Assembly (NCBI RefSeq): GCF_900187645.1
Contig: NZ_FYEE01000001.1
Span: 124,001 to 188,000 of the forward strand
Origin: Pseudomonas sp. Irchel 3E20
Lineage (GTDB): Bacteria; Pseudomonadota; Gammaproteobacteria; Pseudomonadales; Pseudomonadaceae
Direction of reading: 5' to 3'
Length of the DNA stretch: 64,000 bases
A model generated the notes under the pieces. It did no database searches and had not been told where the DNA came from. It was given only the letters and a program-made list of their open reading frames with translations. Positions 8,176 to 18,071 of this stretch are shown here, piece by piece (position 1 is the first letter of the stretch; each line of letters begins with the position of its first letter). Made by a program: the position numbers and the translations under genes.

Positions 8176-9903
8176 ATGAAGTTAGCCATTGTTACTGCCT
8201 GCCCCAATGGCATGGTCACCAGCGTGCTGTGCGCGCGTTTGTTGGAAGCGGCGGCCCAGCGCCAGGGCTGGAGCGCCAGCGTTGAAGTGCATGACGCCGC
8301 GCACCCTGAGCGCCAGTTATCGGCGGCCACCCTGGACGCGGCCGAGTGGGTGCTGGTGGTCAGCAGCGGTGCGCTGGACATGACCCGGTTCGTCGGCAAA
8401 CGGGTGTTGCAGTGCACCCCGGCCCAGGCCTTGCAGGACGTGGACGCGGTACTGCGCCGGGGCGCCACGCAGGCCCAGGTGTATGCGGCGCCGGCCAGCG
8501 CTGTGGCCCCCACCCAGGCCCCGCGCCTGGTGGCGGTGACCGCGTGCCCCACAGGCGTGGCCCACACCTTCATGGCCGCCGAAGCCTTGCAGCAAGCGGC
8601 CAAGCGCCTGGGCTATGAGTTGCAGGTGGAAACCCAGGGCTCGGTGGGCGCACGTAACCCGCTGAGCAGCGAGGCCATTGCCCAGGCTGAGGTGGTGCTG
8701 CTGGCCGCCGACATTGAAGTGCCCACCGAGCGCTTCGCCGGCAAGAAGATCTATCGCTGCGGCACCGGCATCGCCCTCAAACAGGCCGAAGCCACCCTCA
8801 ACAAAGCCCTGGCCGAAGGCAAGCTGGAAAACGCCGCGACTGCCGCCAGCGGCCCGGCCAAAACGGAGAAAACCGGGGTCTACAAGCATTTGCTCACCGG
8901 CGTGTCGTTCATGCTGCCGATGGTGGTGGCCGGGGGGCTGTTGATTGCCTTGTCCTTTGTGTTTGGCATCAACGCCTTCAAAGAGGAGGGCACCCTGGCC
9001 GCGGCGCTGATGCAGATCGGTGGCGAGAGCGCGTTCAAGTTGATGGTGCCGCTGCTGGCGGGCTACATCGCCTATTCCATCGCCGACCGCCCGGGGCTGG
9101 CGCCGGGGATGATCGGCGGGTTGCTGGCCAGCACCCTGGGCGCGGGGTTTATCGGCGGGATCATCGCCGGGTTCCTCGCCGGTTACGCGGTGCAGGCGAT
9201 CAACCGCTGGGTGCGCCTGCCGCAGAGCCTGGAAGCGCTCAAACCGATCCTTATCATTCCGCTGCTGGCCAGCCTGTTCACCGGGTTGGTGATGATCTAT
9301 GTGGTGGGCAAACCGGTGGCCGGGTTGTTGGCGGGCCTGACCGCGTTTCTCGACAGCATGGGCACCACCAACGCCATCCTGCTGGGCGTGGTGCTGGGGG
9401 CGATGATGTGCGTCGACCTCGGCGGGCCGATCAATAAAGCGGCTTATGCGTTTTCCGTGGGGTTGCTGGCCTCCCAGAGCTACGCGCCGATGGCTGCCAC
9501 CATGGCGGCTGGCATGGTGCCGCCCATTGGCCTGGGTATTGCCACCTTCCTGGCCCGGCGCAAGTTCGCCCAAACCGAGCGCGAGGCGGGTAAAGCGGCG
9601 TTTGTGCTGGGGCTGTGCTTTATCTCCGAAGGCGCCATCCCGTTCGCCGCCAAAGACCCCTTGCGGGTGATCCCAGCGTGCATCGCTGGCGGCGCGTTGA
9701 CCGGGGCGCTGTCGATGTACCTGGGCTGCAAACTGATGGCGCCCCACGGGGGGCTGTTTGTGATGCTGATCCCCAATGCCATCAACCATGCGCTGGCGTA
9801 CCTGCTGGCCATCGTGGCCGGTAGCCTGTTGACGGCGGTCAGCTACGCCCTGCTCAAGCGCCCTCACACCCAGGAGCTGGTGCTGGCCCCGACCGCCCCG
9901 TAG
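8176..9903 (+). CDS. fruA: fructose PTS permease, EIIBC component
   Basis: A 575-residue inner-membrane transporter that takes in fructose with phosphorylation to fructose 1-phosphate. Two EIIB-like modules lie in front: the first (TACPNGMVTS, residues 7-16) lacks the usual CPTG motif, and the second (TACPTGVAHT, near residue 122) keeps the phosphorylated Cys. From about residue 235 the EIIC domain has eight or more hydrophobic segments and the conserved DLGGPINKAAY. The gene follows fruK by 11 bases with an AGAGGG site. A GC-rich stem-loop lies about 135 bases after the stop. Confidence 0.95.
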   Translation: MKLAIVTACPNGMVTSVLCARLLEAAAQRQGWSASVEVHDAAHPERQLSAATLDAAEWVLVVSSGALDMTRFVGKRVLQCTPAQALQDVDAVLRRGATQAQVYAAPASAVAPTQAPRLVAVTACPTGVAHTFMAAEALQQAAKRLGYELQVETQGSVGARNPLSSEAIAQAEVVLLAADIEVPTERFAGKKIYRCGTGIALKQAEATLNKALAEGKLENAATAASGPAKTEKTGVYKHLLTGVSFMLPMVVAGGLLIALSFVFGINAFKEEGTLAAALMQIGGESAFKLMVPLLAGYIAYSIADRPGLAPGMIGGLLASTLGAGFIGGIIAGFLAGYAVQAINRWVRLPQSLEALKPILIIPLLASLFTGLVMIYVVGKPVAGLLAGLTAFLDSMGTTNAILLGVVLGAMMCVDLGGPINKAAYAFSVGLLASQSYAPMAATMAAGMVPPIGLGIATFLARRKFAQTEREAGKAAFVLGLCFISEGAIPFAAKDPLRVIPACIAGGALTGALSMYLGCKLMAPHGGLFVMLIPNAINHALAYLLAIVAGSLLTAVSYALLKRPHTQELVLAPTAP

Positions 9904-10038
9904 CCAGCAGTGCGGGCTTTATCGTGAGCAGGCACTGCTGAGGCTTGGCACCCAATCTCCTGTAGGGGCGGGCCGGCCCGCGATAGCGGTGGGTCAGGCA
10001 ACCCTGCCGTAGCAGGCTGTCCGCCATCGCGGGCAGGG

Positions 10039-10069
10039 CCCACTCCCACAGTGGAACTGTGGGAGTGGG
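10039..10069 (+). terminator. terminator-like hairpin after fruA
   Basis: CCCACTCCCACAG (10039-10051) pairs perfectly with CTGTGGGAGTGGG (10057-10069), followed by TGGGGTTTTG. It lies in the convergent 254-base gap between fruA and piuB. The sequence is also related to the local REP elements, so it may serve both roles. Confidence 0.6.
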
Positions 10070-10088
10070 TGGGGTTTTGATTTTCCCT

Positions 10089-10114
10089 CTGTGGGAGCGA
10101 GCCTGCTCGCGATG
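10089..10114. repeat. REP palindromic element
   Basis: CTGTGGGAGCGAGCC TGCTCGCGATG is one unit of the REP family found at several other places here (28292, 47025, 58210). Partial relatives lie on both sides (about 9960-10035 and 10134-10147), so the whole fruA-piuB gap is built of REP-type sequence. Confidence 0.75.
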
Positions 10115-10157
10115 GCGGCATGCAGTAGGGACAGCTGCTCCCACAGAGGCCCGCCGG

Positions 10158-12686
10158 TCAGTACACGTCGCGGCGGTAGCGGCCCTGTTCGGTGAGCCGC
10201 TCTACGGCGTCATCGCCGAGTACCTCGCGCAGTACCTGGTCCACGCCCGAGGCCATGCCTTGCAGGCTGCCGCAGACGTAGATCGCGGCGCCGTCGGCGA
10301 GCCATTGCTTGAGCGGTTCAGCGGCGTCACGCAGGCGATCCTGAACGTAGATTTTCTTCGCCTGATCGCGCGAGAAAGCCAGGTCCAGGCGTTGCAGGTC
10401 ACCCTCTATCAGCCAATTCTCCAGTTCGCCTTGGCAATGGAAGTCGTGGGCGCGGTGGCGTTCGCCGAACAGCAGCCAGTTGGCCTGTTGGCCGTCGGCG
10501 ATGCGTGCCTTGAGCAGGCTGCGCAACCCGGCCAGGCCCGTGCCGTTGCCCAGCAGGATCATCGGCAGCGGTTCGCTGGGCAGGTGAAAGCCGCTGTTGC
10601 GCTGCACCCGCAGGTGGAGGGCGCTGCCCACCGGGGCATATTCGGTGAGCCAACCGGAGCCCAGGCCGAGGCTGCCGCTGGCGTGGCGTTCCTGGCGCAC
10701 GAGCAGTTCCAGCACGCCGTCGGCGGCAATCGAGGCAATCGAATACTCGCGCGCGGCCAGGGGCACCAGGGCATCGACCAGGGCTTGGGCATGCAGGCCG
10801 ACGAGGTGGCTGCGGTTTTCCGGTAACTGGCGGGTGGCCAGGGCCTGTTCCAGGGTTTCCAGCAAACCGTCCAATTGCACCGTGCTGTCGCCGCGCACGC
10901 CGAGGCCATCGAGCAAATGCTCCACGGCCCACGGGCAGTTGCGTGGCAGCACTTGCACCAGGTCACCGGCCAGCCAACTGCGCTTGCCCGGTGGCGTCAG
11001 CCCCAGCAGGTACACACCTGCGCCGCTGCTGTCGGGGTTGAGCAAGGTGCGTTGGCTCAGGGTCCAGGGCTCGTAGCTCGGCGCTTGCCAGAGGTCGGCC
11101 GGGGCGTGCCCGGTCAGTTGCCCCAGTTGCTGCTGCCAGTGGCGCAGGGCGTAGGCGTCGGCGCTGTCCACGTCCACCGGGGCGAACAGGGTGCTGGCGC
11201 CATGGTTGCCGAGCCAGGCGTGCAGGCGCCGGGCAAAGCCGCAGAAGTGCGGATACTGGCGGTCGCCCAGGCCCAGCACGGCGTACTTGAGGTGGCCCAG
11301 GCCCAGGGGTTGGCCGAGGATTTTGCGCTCAAAGCCGCGGGCGCTGTCCGGCGCTTCGCCGTCGCCGAAGGTGCTGACCACAAACAGGGCATGGCTAGCC
11401 CCTTGCAGGGTTTGCGCGTTGACGTCTGCCAGCGGCACCACCTGGCTTGCTACGCCCGCCGCTTGCAGTTGCCCGGCGGTTTGCCAGGCCAGTTGTTCGG
11501 CAAAACCGCTTTGGCTGGCAAACCCGATCAGCCATGCCGGGGCGTTGCTGGCGCTGGGGGCCAGGGCTTGGCGGGCTTGCTTGATCTGGCGTTTCTTGCG
11601 GCGCCGGTCCAGATATAGCAGCCAACCGGTAATAAAGAACAGCGGCATGCTCAGGGCGGCGAGGGTCACCAGAATGCGCCCGACCAGGCCGAAGTAGCTG
11701 CCCACATGCAGGGCATAAATGCTGGCCAACAGTTGCGCCTTGAAGCTTTTATCGGCGTAGCGCTCGTGGCGGCTAACCACGCCGGTGGCCGGGTCGATGC
11801 TCAACTGGTTGAGCGCGCGGTCGTGGGGCGAGGTCTTGAGCAGGTAGAACACTGTCGCCGGTTGCCGGGGGCCGGCGGGCATGCGGATGTTGTAGGTGCT
11901 CAGGCCCGGGCCGGCGGCGCTGTAGAGGCTGCTCCACAGGGCAGCGTAGTCGGCGCTCGGCGGCGGGCCGGCCGGTGGCGCACCGCGCCCGCCCTTGCGC
12001 ATCTGCGCGTTGGGGGTGTCCGACAGCAATTTGTTCAAGCCATTGCTGTACCACTGATAGGACCAGGACAGCCCGGTCAGCGCCGCCAGCAGGTAGAACA
12101 CCAGGCACCAGGTGCCGGCGACGGCATGCAGGTCCCAGTTGAAGCTGCGGCCCTTTTTCGCCCAGTCCAGGGTCAGCCAGGCGCGCCAGTTGCCGACCTG
12201 GCGCGGCCAGCGCAGGTACAGGCCCGAGAGGCAGAAGAAAATCAGGAGCAGGGTGCAGGCGCCGGTGATTTGCCGGCCGGTGTCGCCCATGGCCAGGAAG
12301 CGGTGCAGTTGCAGCATCAGGCCGAAGAAGCCTTGGCCACGGGCCTCGCCCAGGAAGTCGCCGGTGTAGGGGTCGAAGTAGCGCATCTCACCGCGCCGCT
12401 CCCCCGCTGGCGGGGTGAAGAACACCTTGGCGGCGTTGCCGTTTTCGGTATCGACCCACAGCATGGAGACTTTCTTGCCCGAGGCGCCTTCGACCTTTTC
12501 CACCAGTTGCACCGGTGGCAACACCCCCGCTACCTGCTTCTCGACGTGCAGCACCTGGGGGTTGAGCGCACGCAGGATTTCGTCCTGAAACGACACTGCC
12601 GCCCCGGTGATGCCCATCAAGGCCAGGACCAGTCCGGCACTGATGCCAAAGAACCAGTGCAACTGGAACAGGGTTTTCTTCAACAC
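10158..12686 (-). CDS. piuB: PiuB: PepSY-domain membrane flavoreductase
   Basis: About 842 residues, matching P. aeruginosa PiuB (PA4513). The N-terminal third is a PepSY-associated membrane module with several helices ([17 protein letters not shown] at the start, a mid-domain [11 protein letters not shown], a last helix near residue 350). It is followed by a flavodoxin-like FMN domain ([24 protein letters not shown]), an FAD-binding region and an NADPH-binding end ([24 protein letters not shown]), as in sulfite-reductase-type flavoproteins. The likely role is reduction of ferric siderophore iron at the inner membrane. The GTG at 12686 ([13 protein letters not shown]) is chosen because homologues begin here; an upstream ATG at 12755 is possible. 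A hairpin separates it from piuA. Confidence 0.86.
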   Translation of the reverse strand: MLKKTLFQLHWFFGISAGLVLALMGITGAAVSFQDEILRALNPQVLHVEKQVAGVLPPVQLVEKVEGASGKKVSMLWVDTENGNAAKVFFTPPAGERRGEMRYFDPYTGDFLGEARGQGFFGLMLQLHRFLAMGDTGRQITGACTLLLIFFCLSGLYLRWPRQVGNWRAWLTLDWAKKGRSFNWDLHAVAGTWCLVFYLLAALTGLSWSYQWYSNGLNKLLSDTPNAQMRKGGRGAPPAGPPPSADYAALWSSLYSAAGPGLSTYNIRMPAGPRQPATVFYLLKTSPHDRALNQLSIDPATGVVSRHERYADKSFKAQLLASIYALHVGSYFGLVGRILVTLAALSMPLFFITGWLLYLDRRRKKRQIKQARQALAPSASNAPAWLIGFASQSGFAEQLAWQTAGQLQAAGVASQVVPLADVNAQTLQGASHALFVVSTFGDGEAPDSARGFERKILGQPLGLGHLKYAVLGLGDRQYPHFCGFARRLHAWLGNHGASTLFAPVDVDSADAYALRHWQQQLGQLTGHAPADLWQAPSYEPWTLSQRTLLNPDSSGAGVYLLGLTPPGKRSWLAGDLVQVLPRNCPWAVEHLLDGLGVRGDSTVQLDGLLETLEQALATRQLPENRSHLVGLHAQALVDALVPLAAREYSIASIAADGVLELLVRQERHASGSLGLGSGWLTEYAPVGSALHLRVQRNSGFHLPSEPLPMILLGNGTGLAGLRSLLKARIADGQQANWLLFGERHRAHDFHCQGELENWLIEGDLQRLDLAFSRDQAKKIYVQDRLRDAAEPLKQWLADGAAIYVCGSLQGMASGVDQVLREVLGDDAVERLTEQGRYRRDVY

Positions 12687-12770
12687 ATCCACCGCCTCGC
12701 CCGTGTGGGCCCATTTTTCACGGCGCGCATTATGCCGTGGGGTTTCGAGAAACATTCTTCTTTACACACA

Positions 12771-12802
12771 AAAGCCCCACGCATTGGGGGGCGTGAGGCT
12801 TT
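12771..12802 (-). terminator. terminator after piuA
   Basis: AAAGCCCCACGC (12771-12782) pairs with GCGTGAGGCTTT (12791-12802) with one mismatch. On the minus strand the stem ends in CTTTT. It lies between the piuA stop and piuB, suggesting that piuB is read from its own promoter or by readthrough. Confidence 0.7.
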
Positions 12803-12893
12803 GGCCGTCGCAAGCGGGTTTGCCCGCGCTCTTGTGCCTAGTTCGACACGGGATGAGGGCCGCTGCGCAGCCCGCTTGCTACCGGCTGACCCA

Positions 12894-15242
12894 TCAGAAA
12901 TGGAAGTTGGTGCTGATTAGCGCTGTACGGCCCGGTGCCTGGTTGGCGAAGTGGGTCGAGAAGGCCTTGTCGTAGTAGCGCTCGTCCGTGAGGTTTTGCA
13001 CGTTGAGTTGCAGGTCGACGTTCTTGGTCAGCTTGTAGCTGGCCATGGCGTCGTAGCGCACATAGGAATCGACCATGGTGGTGTTGGCCGCACTGCCGAA
13101 CACTTCATCGACGTAGAACGCGCCGCCGCCCAGGGTCAGTTTCGGGGTGACGTTGTAAGTGGTCCACAGGCTGGCACTGTTGCGCGGGGTGTTAGGCAAC
13201 TGGTTGCCGTCGTTGGCTTTGTTCACGTCGCCGCCATCGACCTGCTTGCCGTCCATGTAGGCGTAGCCGGCGAACACTTGCCATTGCTCGGTGAGTTTGC
13301 CGCTGGCCGACAGTTCCAGGCCATCCACACGGGTGGTACCGACGTTCTCGTAGGAGGTGGTATTGACCTGGACGCGGGCGTTGTCTTTCTCGGTGCGGAA
13401 GATTGCAGCGGTCAGGGACAGGCGATCGTGGAACAGGTCCCACTTGGTGCCGATCTCGTAGTTACTGGTTTCTTCAGGTTCCATGTCGCTGCTCAGCAGG
13501 TTGCCGGTGCGGTCGCTGCTGTTGGGCAACAGGTTGCCTTCCATGCCTTCGCCCAAGGTCGCACCCGGTGGCGTGGCCGAGGTGGCGTAGGAGGCGTAGA
13601 TGCTGCCGTTCTCGGTGGGCTTGAACACCACGCCGAACTGGCCGGTGACGAACTCGCTGGTGTCCTTGCCCTTGGCGACCACGCCGTTCTTGTTCACCAG
13701 GGTGGCGCCGTTTTTGTCGTAGCTGTCGTATTCGGTGTCGAAGTGGTCGTAGCGCAGGCCCATGTTCACCAGCCATTGCGACGACAGCTCGAGGGTGTCG
13801 AACACGTAGATCGCCCGGGTTTTGCCGGTGGTGTCGGTGCCGGCGCGGTTGCGCGAGATGGCGCCGTTCCAGTTGTCGTTGGGGTTCGGGTTGCTCAGGC
13901 TGGTGCAGTTGAAACCGCTGGGCGTGCCGATCATCGCCGGGGTGCACTTGGAGCTGTTGTCCGCCGGGGTGGAGCCGGGGGTGGTGTCGGTATCGACGTT
14001 GTACGAGCTCTTGACGCTCTTCTCGCGGCTCAACTCGATACCGGTGGAGAAGCTGTTCTTGAAGCCGGCGATGTACACGTCACCAAACAGGTCGGTCTGG
14101 TTGGTGGTGGTGGCGGTGTTACTTACGCGGCTGTTGATGCGGCGCCACACGGTGCCGTTGTTGACGTTGCCCTTGCTGTCGTCGGGCTGGGTCAGGATGT
14201 AGTCCTGCAGGCTGTTGCCGTGGCGCAGGGTGTTCTTGACGGTTAGCGCGTCGGTGAGGTCATGCTCGATGGCGAAGGTGGTGGTGTCGGTGCGGGTCTT
14301 GCGGAAGTCGCGGTTGGCCAGGCCATAGAAGTTGCTGCTGTCGCCACCGGCCCAGGGTTTGTCCGGGTTGGATTTGTTGCGGTCGGCAGGCTTGCCCGAC
14401 GCCGGCATGGTATACGGCACGCCCGAGTCGGGCAGGTCGTTGCTTTCGAGGTGGTAGTAGTCGAGGTTGACGCGGGTGTCGGTGCCCAGGCCAAAGGCCA
14501 GCGATGGCGCGATGCCCCAGCGGTCGTAGTCGACTTTGTCGCGCCCGGCGACGTTGCTTTCGTGGCTCATCAGGTTCAGGCGCCCGGCGGCGGTGTCCGA
14601 GAACTGGTAGTTGCCATCGAGTGTGTAGCGCTGGGTCTGGTCCGAACCCCAGGTGAAGCCGCCATCGAAGCTGTTGCCCAGGTGTGCTTTTTTGCTCACC
14701 AGGTTGATGGTGCCGCCGGCCGCGCCACGCCCGCCAATGGCCGAGTTCGGGCCTTTGCTCACTTCGATCGATTCCACGGCGAAGATCTCGCGGCTCTGTG
14801 AGCCGGTGTCGCGCACGCCGTCCAGGTAGGTGTCGCCCTGGGCGTCAAAACCACGGATGAACGGGCGGTCGCCCTGGGGGTTGCCGCCTTCGCCGGCGCC
14901 GAAGGTGATGCCCGGCACGGTGCGCAGGGCGTCCTGCATCGACAGCGCGCCGGTGTCCTTGAGCACTTGCTGCGGGATCACCGTGACCGAGCGCGGCGTG
15001 TCCACCAGTGGCGCGGTGTATTTGGGCGACGAAGCCTTCTGCACTTGGTAGGAGGTTGGCTCCTGGAATTCACCCACCACAGGGGTGGCGTCCAACGCGA
15101 TGGCGTTGCGCGGCGCCTTTTCATCGGTCTTTTCGGCGGCGTGGGCCATGTGGGCCGCGGATGTGGCGGTGAGCGCCACGCCAATGGCCGAAGCGAGTAG
15201 ACGCGGTGAGCTGACAGGCAGTTGTGGTAGTTGACGCGACAT
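12894..15242 (-). CDS. piuA: PiuA: TonB-dependent catecholate-type siderophore receptor
   Basis: Outer-membrane receptor of 782 residues. It has a signal peptide ending at AHMAHA, a plug domain ([14 protein letters not shown], then [19 protein letters not shown]) and a 22-strand barrel ending in the aromatic FHF. It resembles E. coli Fiu and P. aeruginosa PiuA (PA4514), receptors for monomeric catechols and siderophore-like drugs. ATG 15242 has GGAGGGG upstream; a TTG at 15260 would only add six residues containing this site. It is divergent from piuC, with a Fur-box-like sequence 63 bases upstream. The natural ligand is not shown by the sequence. Confidence 0.92.
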   Translation of the reverse strand: MSRQLPQLPVSSPRLLASAIGVALTATSAAHMAHAAEKTDEKAPRNAIALDATPVVGEFQEPTSYQVQKASSPKYTAPLVDTPRSVTVIPQQVLKDTGALSMQDALRTVPGITFGAGEGGNPQGDRPFIRGFDAQGDTYLDGVRDTGSQSREIFAVESIEVSKGPNSAIGGRGAAGGTINLVSKKAHLGNSFDGGFTWGSDQTQRYTLDGNYQFSDTAAGRLNLMSHESNVAGRDKVDYDRWGIAPSLAFGLGTDTRVNLDYYHLESNDLPDSGVPYTMPASGKPADRNKSNPDKPWAGGDSSNFYGLANRDFRKTRTDTTTFAIEHDLTDALTVKNTLRHGNSLQDYILTQPDDSKGNVNNGTVWRRINSRVSNTATTTNQTDLFGDVYIAGFKNSFSTGIELSREKSVKSSYNVDTDTTPGSTPADNSSKCTPAMIGTPSGFNCTSLSNPNPNDNWNGAISRNRAGTDTTGKTRAIYVFDTLELSSQWLVNMGLRYDHFDTEYDSYDKNGATLVNKNGVVAKGKDTSEFVTGQFGVVFKPTENGSIYASYATSATPPGATLGEGMEGNLLPNSSDRTGNLLSSDMEPEETSNYEIGTKWDLFHDRLSLTAAIFRTEKDNARVQVNTTSYENVGTTRVDGLELSASGKLTEQWQVFAGYAYMDGKQVDGGDVNKANDGNQLPNTPRNSASLWTTYNVTPKLTLGGGAFYVDEVFGSAANTTMVDSYVRYDAMASYKLTKNVDLQLNVQNLTDERYYDKAFSTHFANQAPGRTALISTNFHF

Positions 15243-15304
15243 GTGAATTCCCCTCCCCAAGGATTTGAGGCCGCGGAATATAGGTCAAACAAGTATCGGT
15301 ATCA

Positions 15305-15324
15305 ATTGAGAGGCATTGCTATTT
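15305..15324 (-). promoter_or_regulatory. candidate Fur box near piuA
   Basis: ATTGAGAGGCATTGCTATTT matches a typical Fur operator (AATGAGAATCATTCTCATTT) at 14 of 20 positions. It lies 63 bases upstream of the piuA ATG in the divergent piuA-piuC region. Iron repression of piuA is known in P. aeruginosa, which supports but does not prove the site. Confidence 0.5.
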
Positions 15325-15400
15325 GCACTGAATTTACGTTCTTTACAATTGGCCTTTACGGTTTTTACATTCTCGTTCGTCTATGGCGTTTTACAGGGCC

Positions 15401-15420
15401 AATAAGAATCAATACCATTG
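15401..15420 (+). promoter_or_regulatory. candidate Fur box near piuC
   Basis: AATAAGAATCAATACCATTG matches the same Fur operator at 15 of 20 positions, including an unbroken AGAATCA core. It ends 29 bases before the piuC ATG, where bound Fur would block transcription. Confidence 0.55.
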
Positions 15421-15449
15421 CGCTCCTTTCGCTCTCAGGTGCCCGCGCC

Positions 15450-16130
15450 ATGTTGCTGCATATCCCCGGTCTGTTTTCCCGTGACGAGGTGGCCCGTATC
15501 CGCGAGGCCCTGGAAACCGCCGACTGGGCGGACGGCAAGATCACCGCGGGCTATCAGTCGGCCAAGGCCAAGCACAACCTGCAATTGCCCGAAGGCCACC
15601 CGCTAGCCAAGGAAATCGGCGCCGCCATGCTCGAGCGCCTGTGGCAGAACCCGCAGTTCATGTCGGCGGCGCTGCCCCATAAGGTCTTCCCGCCGCTGGT
15701 CAACTGCTACACCGCGGGCGGCAGTTTCGATTTCCATATCGACAACGCCGTGCGCCAGCCCCGGGGCAGCGCCGAGCGGGTGCGCACCGACCTGTCCTCG
15801 ACCCTGTTCTTCAGCGACCCGGACGAATACGACGGCGGCGAGCTGGAAATCCAGGACACCTACGGCACGCAACGGGTCAAGCTGCCGGCCGGCGACCTGG
15901 TGCTGTACCCCGGCACGAGCTTGCACAAGGTCAACGCCGTGACCCGTGGCGCCCGCTACGCCTCCTTCTTCTGGACGCAAAGCCTGGTGCGCGAAGACAG
16001 CCAGCGCGCCTTGCTGTTTGAAATGGACGGCGCCATCCAGCAACTGACCCAGGACCTGCCCGACCACCCGTCGCTGATCCGCCTCACCGGCACTTACCAC
16101 AACCTGCTGCGGCGCTGGGTCGAGGTGTAA
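15450..16130 (+). CDS. piuC: PiuC: Fe(II)/2-oxoglutarate-dependent (PKHD-type) hydroxylase
   Basis: A 226-residue dioxygenase of the PKHD (YbiX) family, the same length as P. aeruginosa PiuC (PA4515). The iron ligands are visible as FHID (H-x-D) near residues 97-99 and a distal His in SLHKVNAV; an Arg in RGARYASFF is suited to bind 2-oxoglutarate. The frame is open further upstream to 15231, but ATG 15450 ([14 protein letters not shown]) fits homologues. It is divergent from piuA behind a candidate Fur site. The substrate is unknown; the location suggests siderophore handling. Confidence 0.92.
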   Translation: MLLHIPGLFSRDEVARIREALETADWADGKITAGYQSAKAKHNLQLPEGHPLAKEIGAAMLERLWQNPQFMSAALPHKVFPPLVNCYTAGGSFDFHIDNAVRQPRGSAERVRTDLSSTLFFSDPDEYDGGELEIQDTYGTQRVKLPAGDLVLYPGTSLHKVNAVTRGARYASFFWTQSLVREDSQRALLFEMDGAIQQLTQDLPDHPSLIRLTGTYHNLLRRWVEV

Positions 16131-16133
16131 GCC

Positions 16134-16895
16134 GTGAATTTTCAACTGCGCCGCGAGGAAGTGCTGAACCTGGCGCAACTGCGGGCCATGCTGGCCGAGA
16201 GTCCGGTGCGCGCCGCCCAGGCGATTCTGGTGGCGGCCCGGGCCAATGTGCCCGACGCCCAGGCCTTGCTCGGGCAGATCCTCCTCGACGGCCAGGGCAT
16301 CGAAAAAGACCCGGCCCTGGCCCTGCGCTGGTTTGGGATCGCCGCCAATGGCGGCCACTTGATGGCACGCAACATGCTCGGCCGTTGCCATGAGCACGGC
16401 TGGGGCTGCACCGCCAACGCCAGCGTTGCCGCCGGCCATTACCGCCGCGCCGCCGAGGCCGGGCTGGACTGGGGCCTGTACAACTACGCCAACCTGTTGG
16501 CCACCGGGCGCGGGGTGGTGCAAGACCAGGCCCACGCCCTGGCCTGCTACCGCCGCGCCGCCGAACTGGGCCACGCTAAATCCATGAACCTGCTGGGGCG
16601 CTACCTGGAAGAGGGCCAGCACTGCCCGGCCGACCCGGTCGCGGCGTTGGAGTGGTACCGGCGCTCTGCCGAGGCAGGGGATTTTCGCGGGCAATTCAGC
16701 TATGGCGTGGTGATGGTAGAGCGGGGGCGGATCGAGGAAGGGCTCGTTTGGTTGCGCCAGGCCTTGGTGCTGGGCAACTTGAATTTCTTACGGGTTGCCA
16801 GCCAGGCCCTGGGCCAGGCACCCCAACCGCAGGTCAGGGCCTTGGCCCAGGAATATGCGTTGCGACGGATACAGCTGGAGCACTTGCAAGCCTGA
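16134..16895 (+). CDS. Sel1-repeat protein of the piu locus
   Basis: A 253-residue protein starting at GTG 16134, three bases after the piuC stop, and matching the P. aeruginosa PA4516 type. It contains tandem Sel1-like TPR repeats (patterns such as DAQALLGQILLDGQG, ALRWFGIAANGGHLMARNML, YRRAAEAGLDWGLYNYANLL). No signal peptide is evident. Sel1 proteins act as adaptors; this one is probably co-expressed with piuC under iron limitation. Its partner is unknown. Confidence 0.82.
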   Translation: MNFQLRREEVLNLAQLRAMLAESPVRAAQAILVAARANVPDAQALLGQILLDGQGIEKDPALALRWFGIAANGGHLMARNMLGRCHEHGWGCTANASVAAGHYRRAAEAGLDWGLYNYANLLATGRGVVQDQAHALACYRRAAELGHAKSMNLLGRYLEEGQHCPADPVAALEWYRRSAEAGDFRGQFSYGVVMVERGRIEEGLVWLRQALVLGNLNFLRVASQALGQAPQPQVRALAQEYALRRIQLEHLQA

Positions 16896-16924
16896 GGCTC
16901 AGTGGCGGGGCGGTTCCCCATCCT

Positions 16925-16962
16925 GGGGCAAGGCAGAGTCTGCACCGCTCTGCCCTTGCCCC
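16925..16962. terminator. long stem-loop between the Sel1 gene and xaxB
   Basis: GGGGCAAGGCAGAG (16925-16938) pairs with CTCTGCCCTTGCCCC (16948-16962) with one bulged base. It lies in the 94-base convergent gap, so it could end both transcripts. There is no clear T run on either side. Confidence 0.5.
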
Positions 16963-16989
16963 CAGATAATTACTCTGAGGTTGCCGAAC

Positions 16990-18003
16990 TTAAGTTCGCC
17001 ACTGTGCTCGCAGCGTCTCCAGGTGTTTGCGCAACAATGCCGCGTGCACGACGAATGTTTGTATGGTTGCTGCACGATCGTTGGTAGGAACCGCTCCAAT
17101 AATTTCTAGGAACTTATTTACTGACTCGGCGATCGTTCCAGCTTCCCGCTCATAGGCCTCCCGGGGAGTGACGATACTTTGTACTTCGATCAGTTGCTCT
17201 TTGCGTTGTACGTAATCCTTAATGGTGTTGTTGGTTGTGGCCAGATCCTGGCGCCGTGTATCCAGGCGCATTTGCACGCTCTTCCTGGCTTCAATAAGAT
17301 GGCTGTATTTCATCGCCTCGCTGACTTTGTCCAGCACTTTTGCGGTAATGCTCAGTGCGGCTTTAATCAACTCGATCTTCGGGTTGGTTAAATTGGCACC
17401 CGCCAAGGATTCGGCCGTTAGCAATAAATCCTTGAGAATACCGAAGACGTCCTTGGCCTCAATGATTTTAATTGCCTCATTCAGGCCAAGTTCGTCACTT
17501 TCCAGTTCCTCGATGGCTTTTACTAGTTGTTCCTGGCGTGGAGTCTGGGCAGCGATGTCTTTTTCGAGTTCTTTGATTTGGAAGTCATTATTGGTAAGGG
17601 TGACTGCCTTGAGGTTATGTAACGCATTGTTTAGGACGGCAGATTGGGGCTTGATCGAGGATAGGCTTGCATTGGTCAGGCGTTGGATCTCGGCGTAGAG
17701 CGATGCCGCTGCTTCTTTCTGTTGCTCGGAAGGCGTGCCACTTTCCAGCGTTACGACAGTGTTGTACAGCTCGCTTACTTGATCGTGTTCCAAGAACGAA
17801 GGGGCGATGGTGAGCATGTCCAATAGGTGTTTGTCGGTGTTGTTCAACTCCTGCCTGAAACTCTCTAGCTCTTCTGCCAGGACCGGAAGATAAATAGTGC
17901 TCAAAGATCTGATTTTATTTTGGATTTCGGTTTTGCTTGCATACATGCTAGCCAGGTCGGGGGTTGGATATTTGAAGGTGGTATCAATACTTTTGATCGT
18001 CAT
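16990..18003 (-). CDS. xaxB: alpha-xenorhabdolysin family binary toxin subunit B
   Basis: About 337 residues, almost wholly helical, with long coiled-coil stretches (for example near 140-180 and 225-280). Composition, length and order after a 397-residue partner fit subunit B of the XaxAB/YaxAB alpha-pore-forming toxins. A moderately hydrophobic segment near residues 208-225 (PKIELIKAALSITAKVL) may insert in the membrane. No signal peptide is seen, as in known members. ATG 18003 has GAGAA upstream; an ATG at 18057 lacks a ribosome site and would add 18 residues. Base composition is clearly lower in GC than the flanking piu and speC genes, a sign of acquisition. Assignment rests on remembered family features. 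Confidence 0.8.
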   Translation of the reverse strand: MTIKSIDTTFKYPTPDLASMYASKTEIQNKIRSLSTIYLPVLAEELESFRQELNNTDKHLLDMLTIAPSFLEHDQVSELYNTVVTLESGTPSEQQKEAAASLYAEIQRLTNASLSSIKPQSAVLNNALHNLKAVTLTNNDFQIKELEKDIAAQTPRQEQLVKAIEELESDELGLNEAIKIIEAKDVFGILKDLLLTAESLAGANLTNPKIELIKAALSITAKVLDKVSEAMKYSHLIEARKSVQMRLDTRRQDLATTNNTIKDYVQRKEQLIEVQSIVTPREAYEREAGTIAESVNKFLEIIGAVPTNDRAATIQTFVVHAALLRKHLETLRAQWRT

Positions 18004-18071
18004 AAGGTTCTCGCGTTTTATCAGGGTGATGGTGTTGAATAGTCGCCTTAGAGGCATGAGTTAATTGAGTG

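Noticed and set aside
9958..10147. A possible CRISPR-like or tandem repeat array between fruA and piuB
   Set aside because: The similar blocks are REP palindromes of unequal spacing and orientation, without regular spacers.
12687..12755. The upstream ATG at 12755 as the piuB start
   Set aside because: Homologues begin at the [12 protein letters not shown] block, and the extra residues are not conserved-looking; kept only as an alternative.
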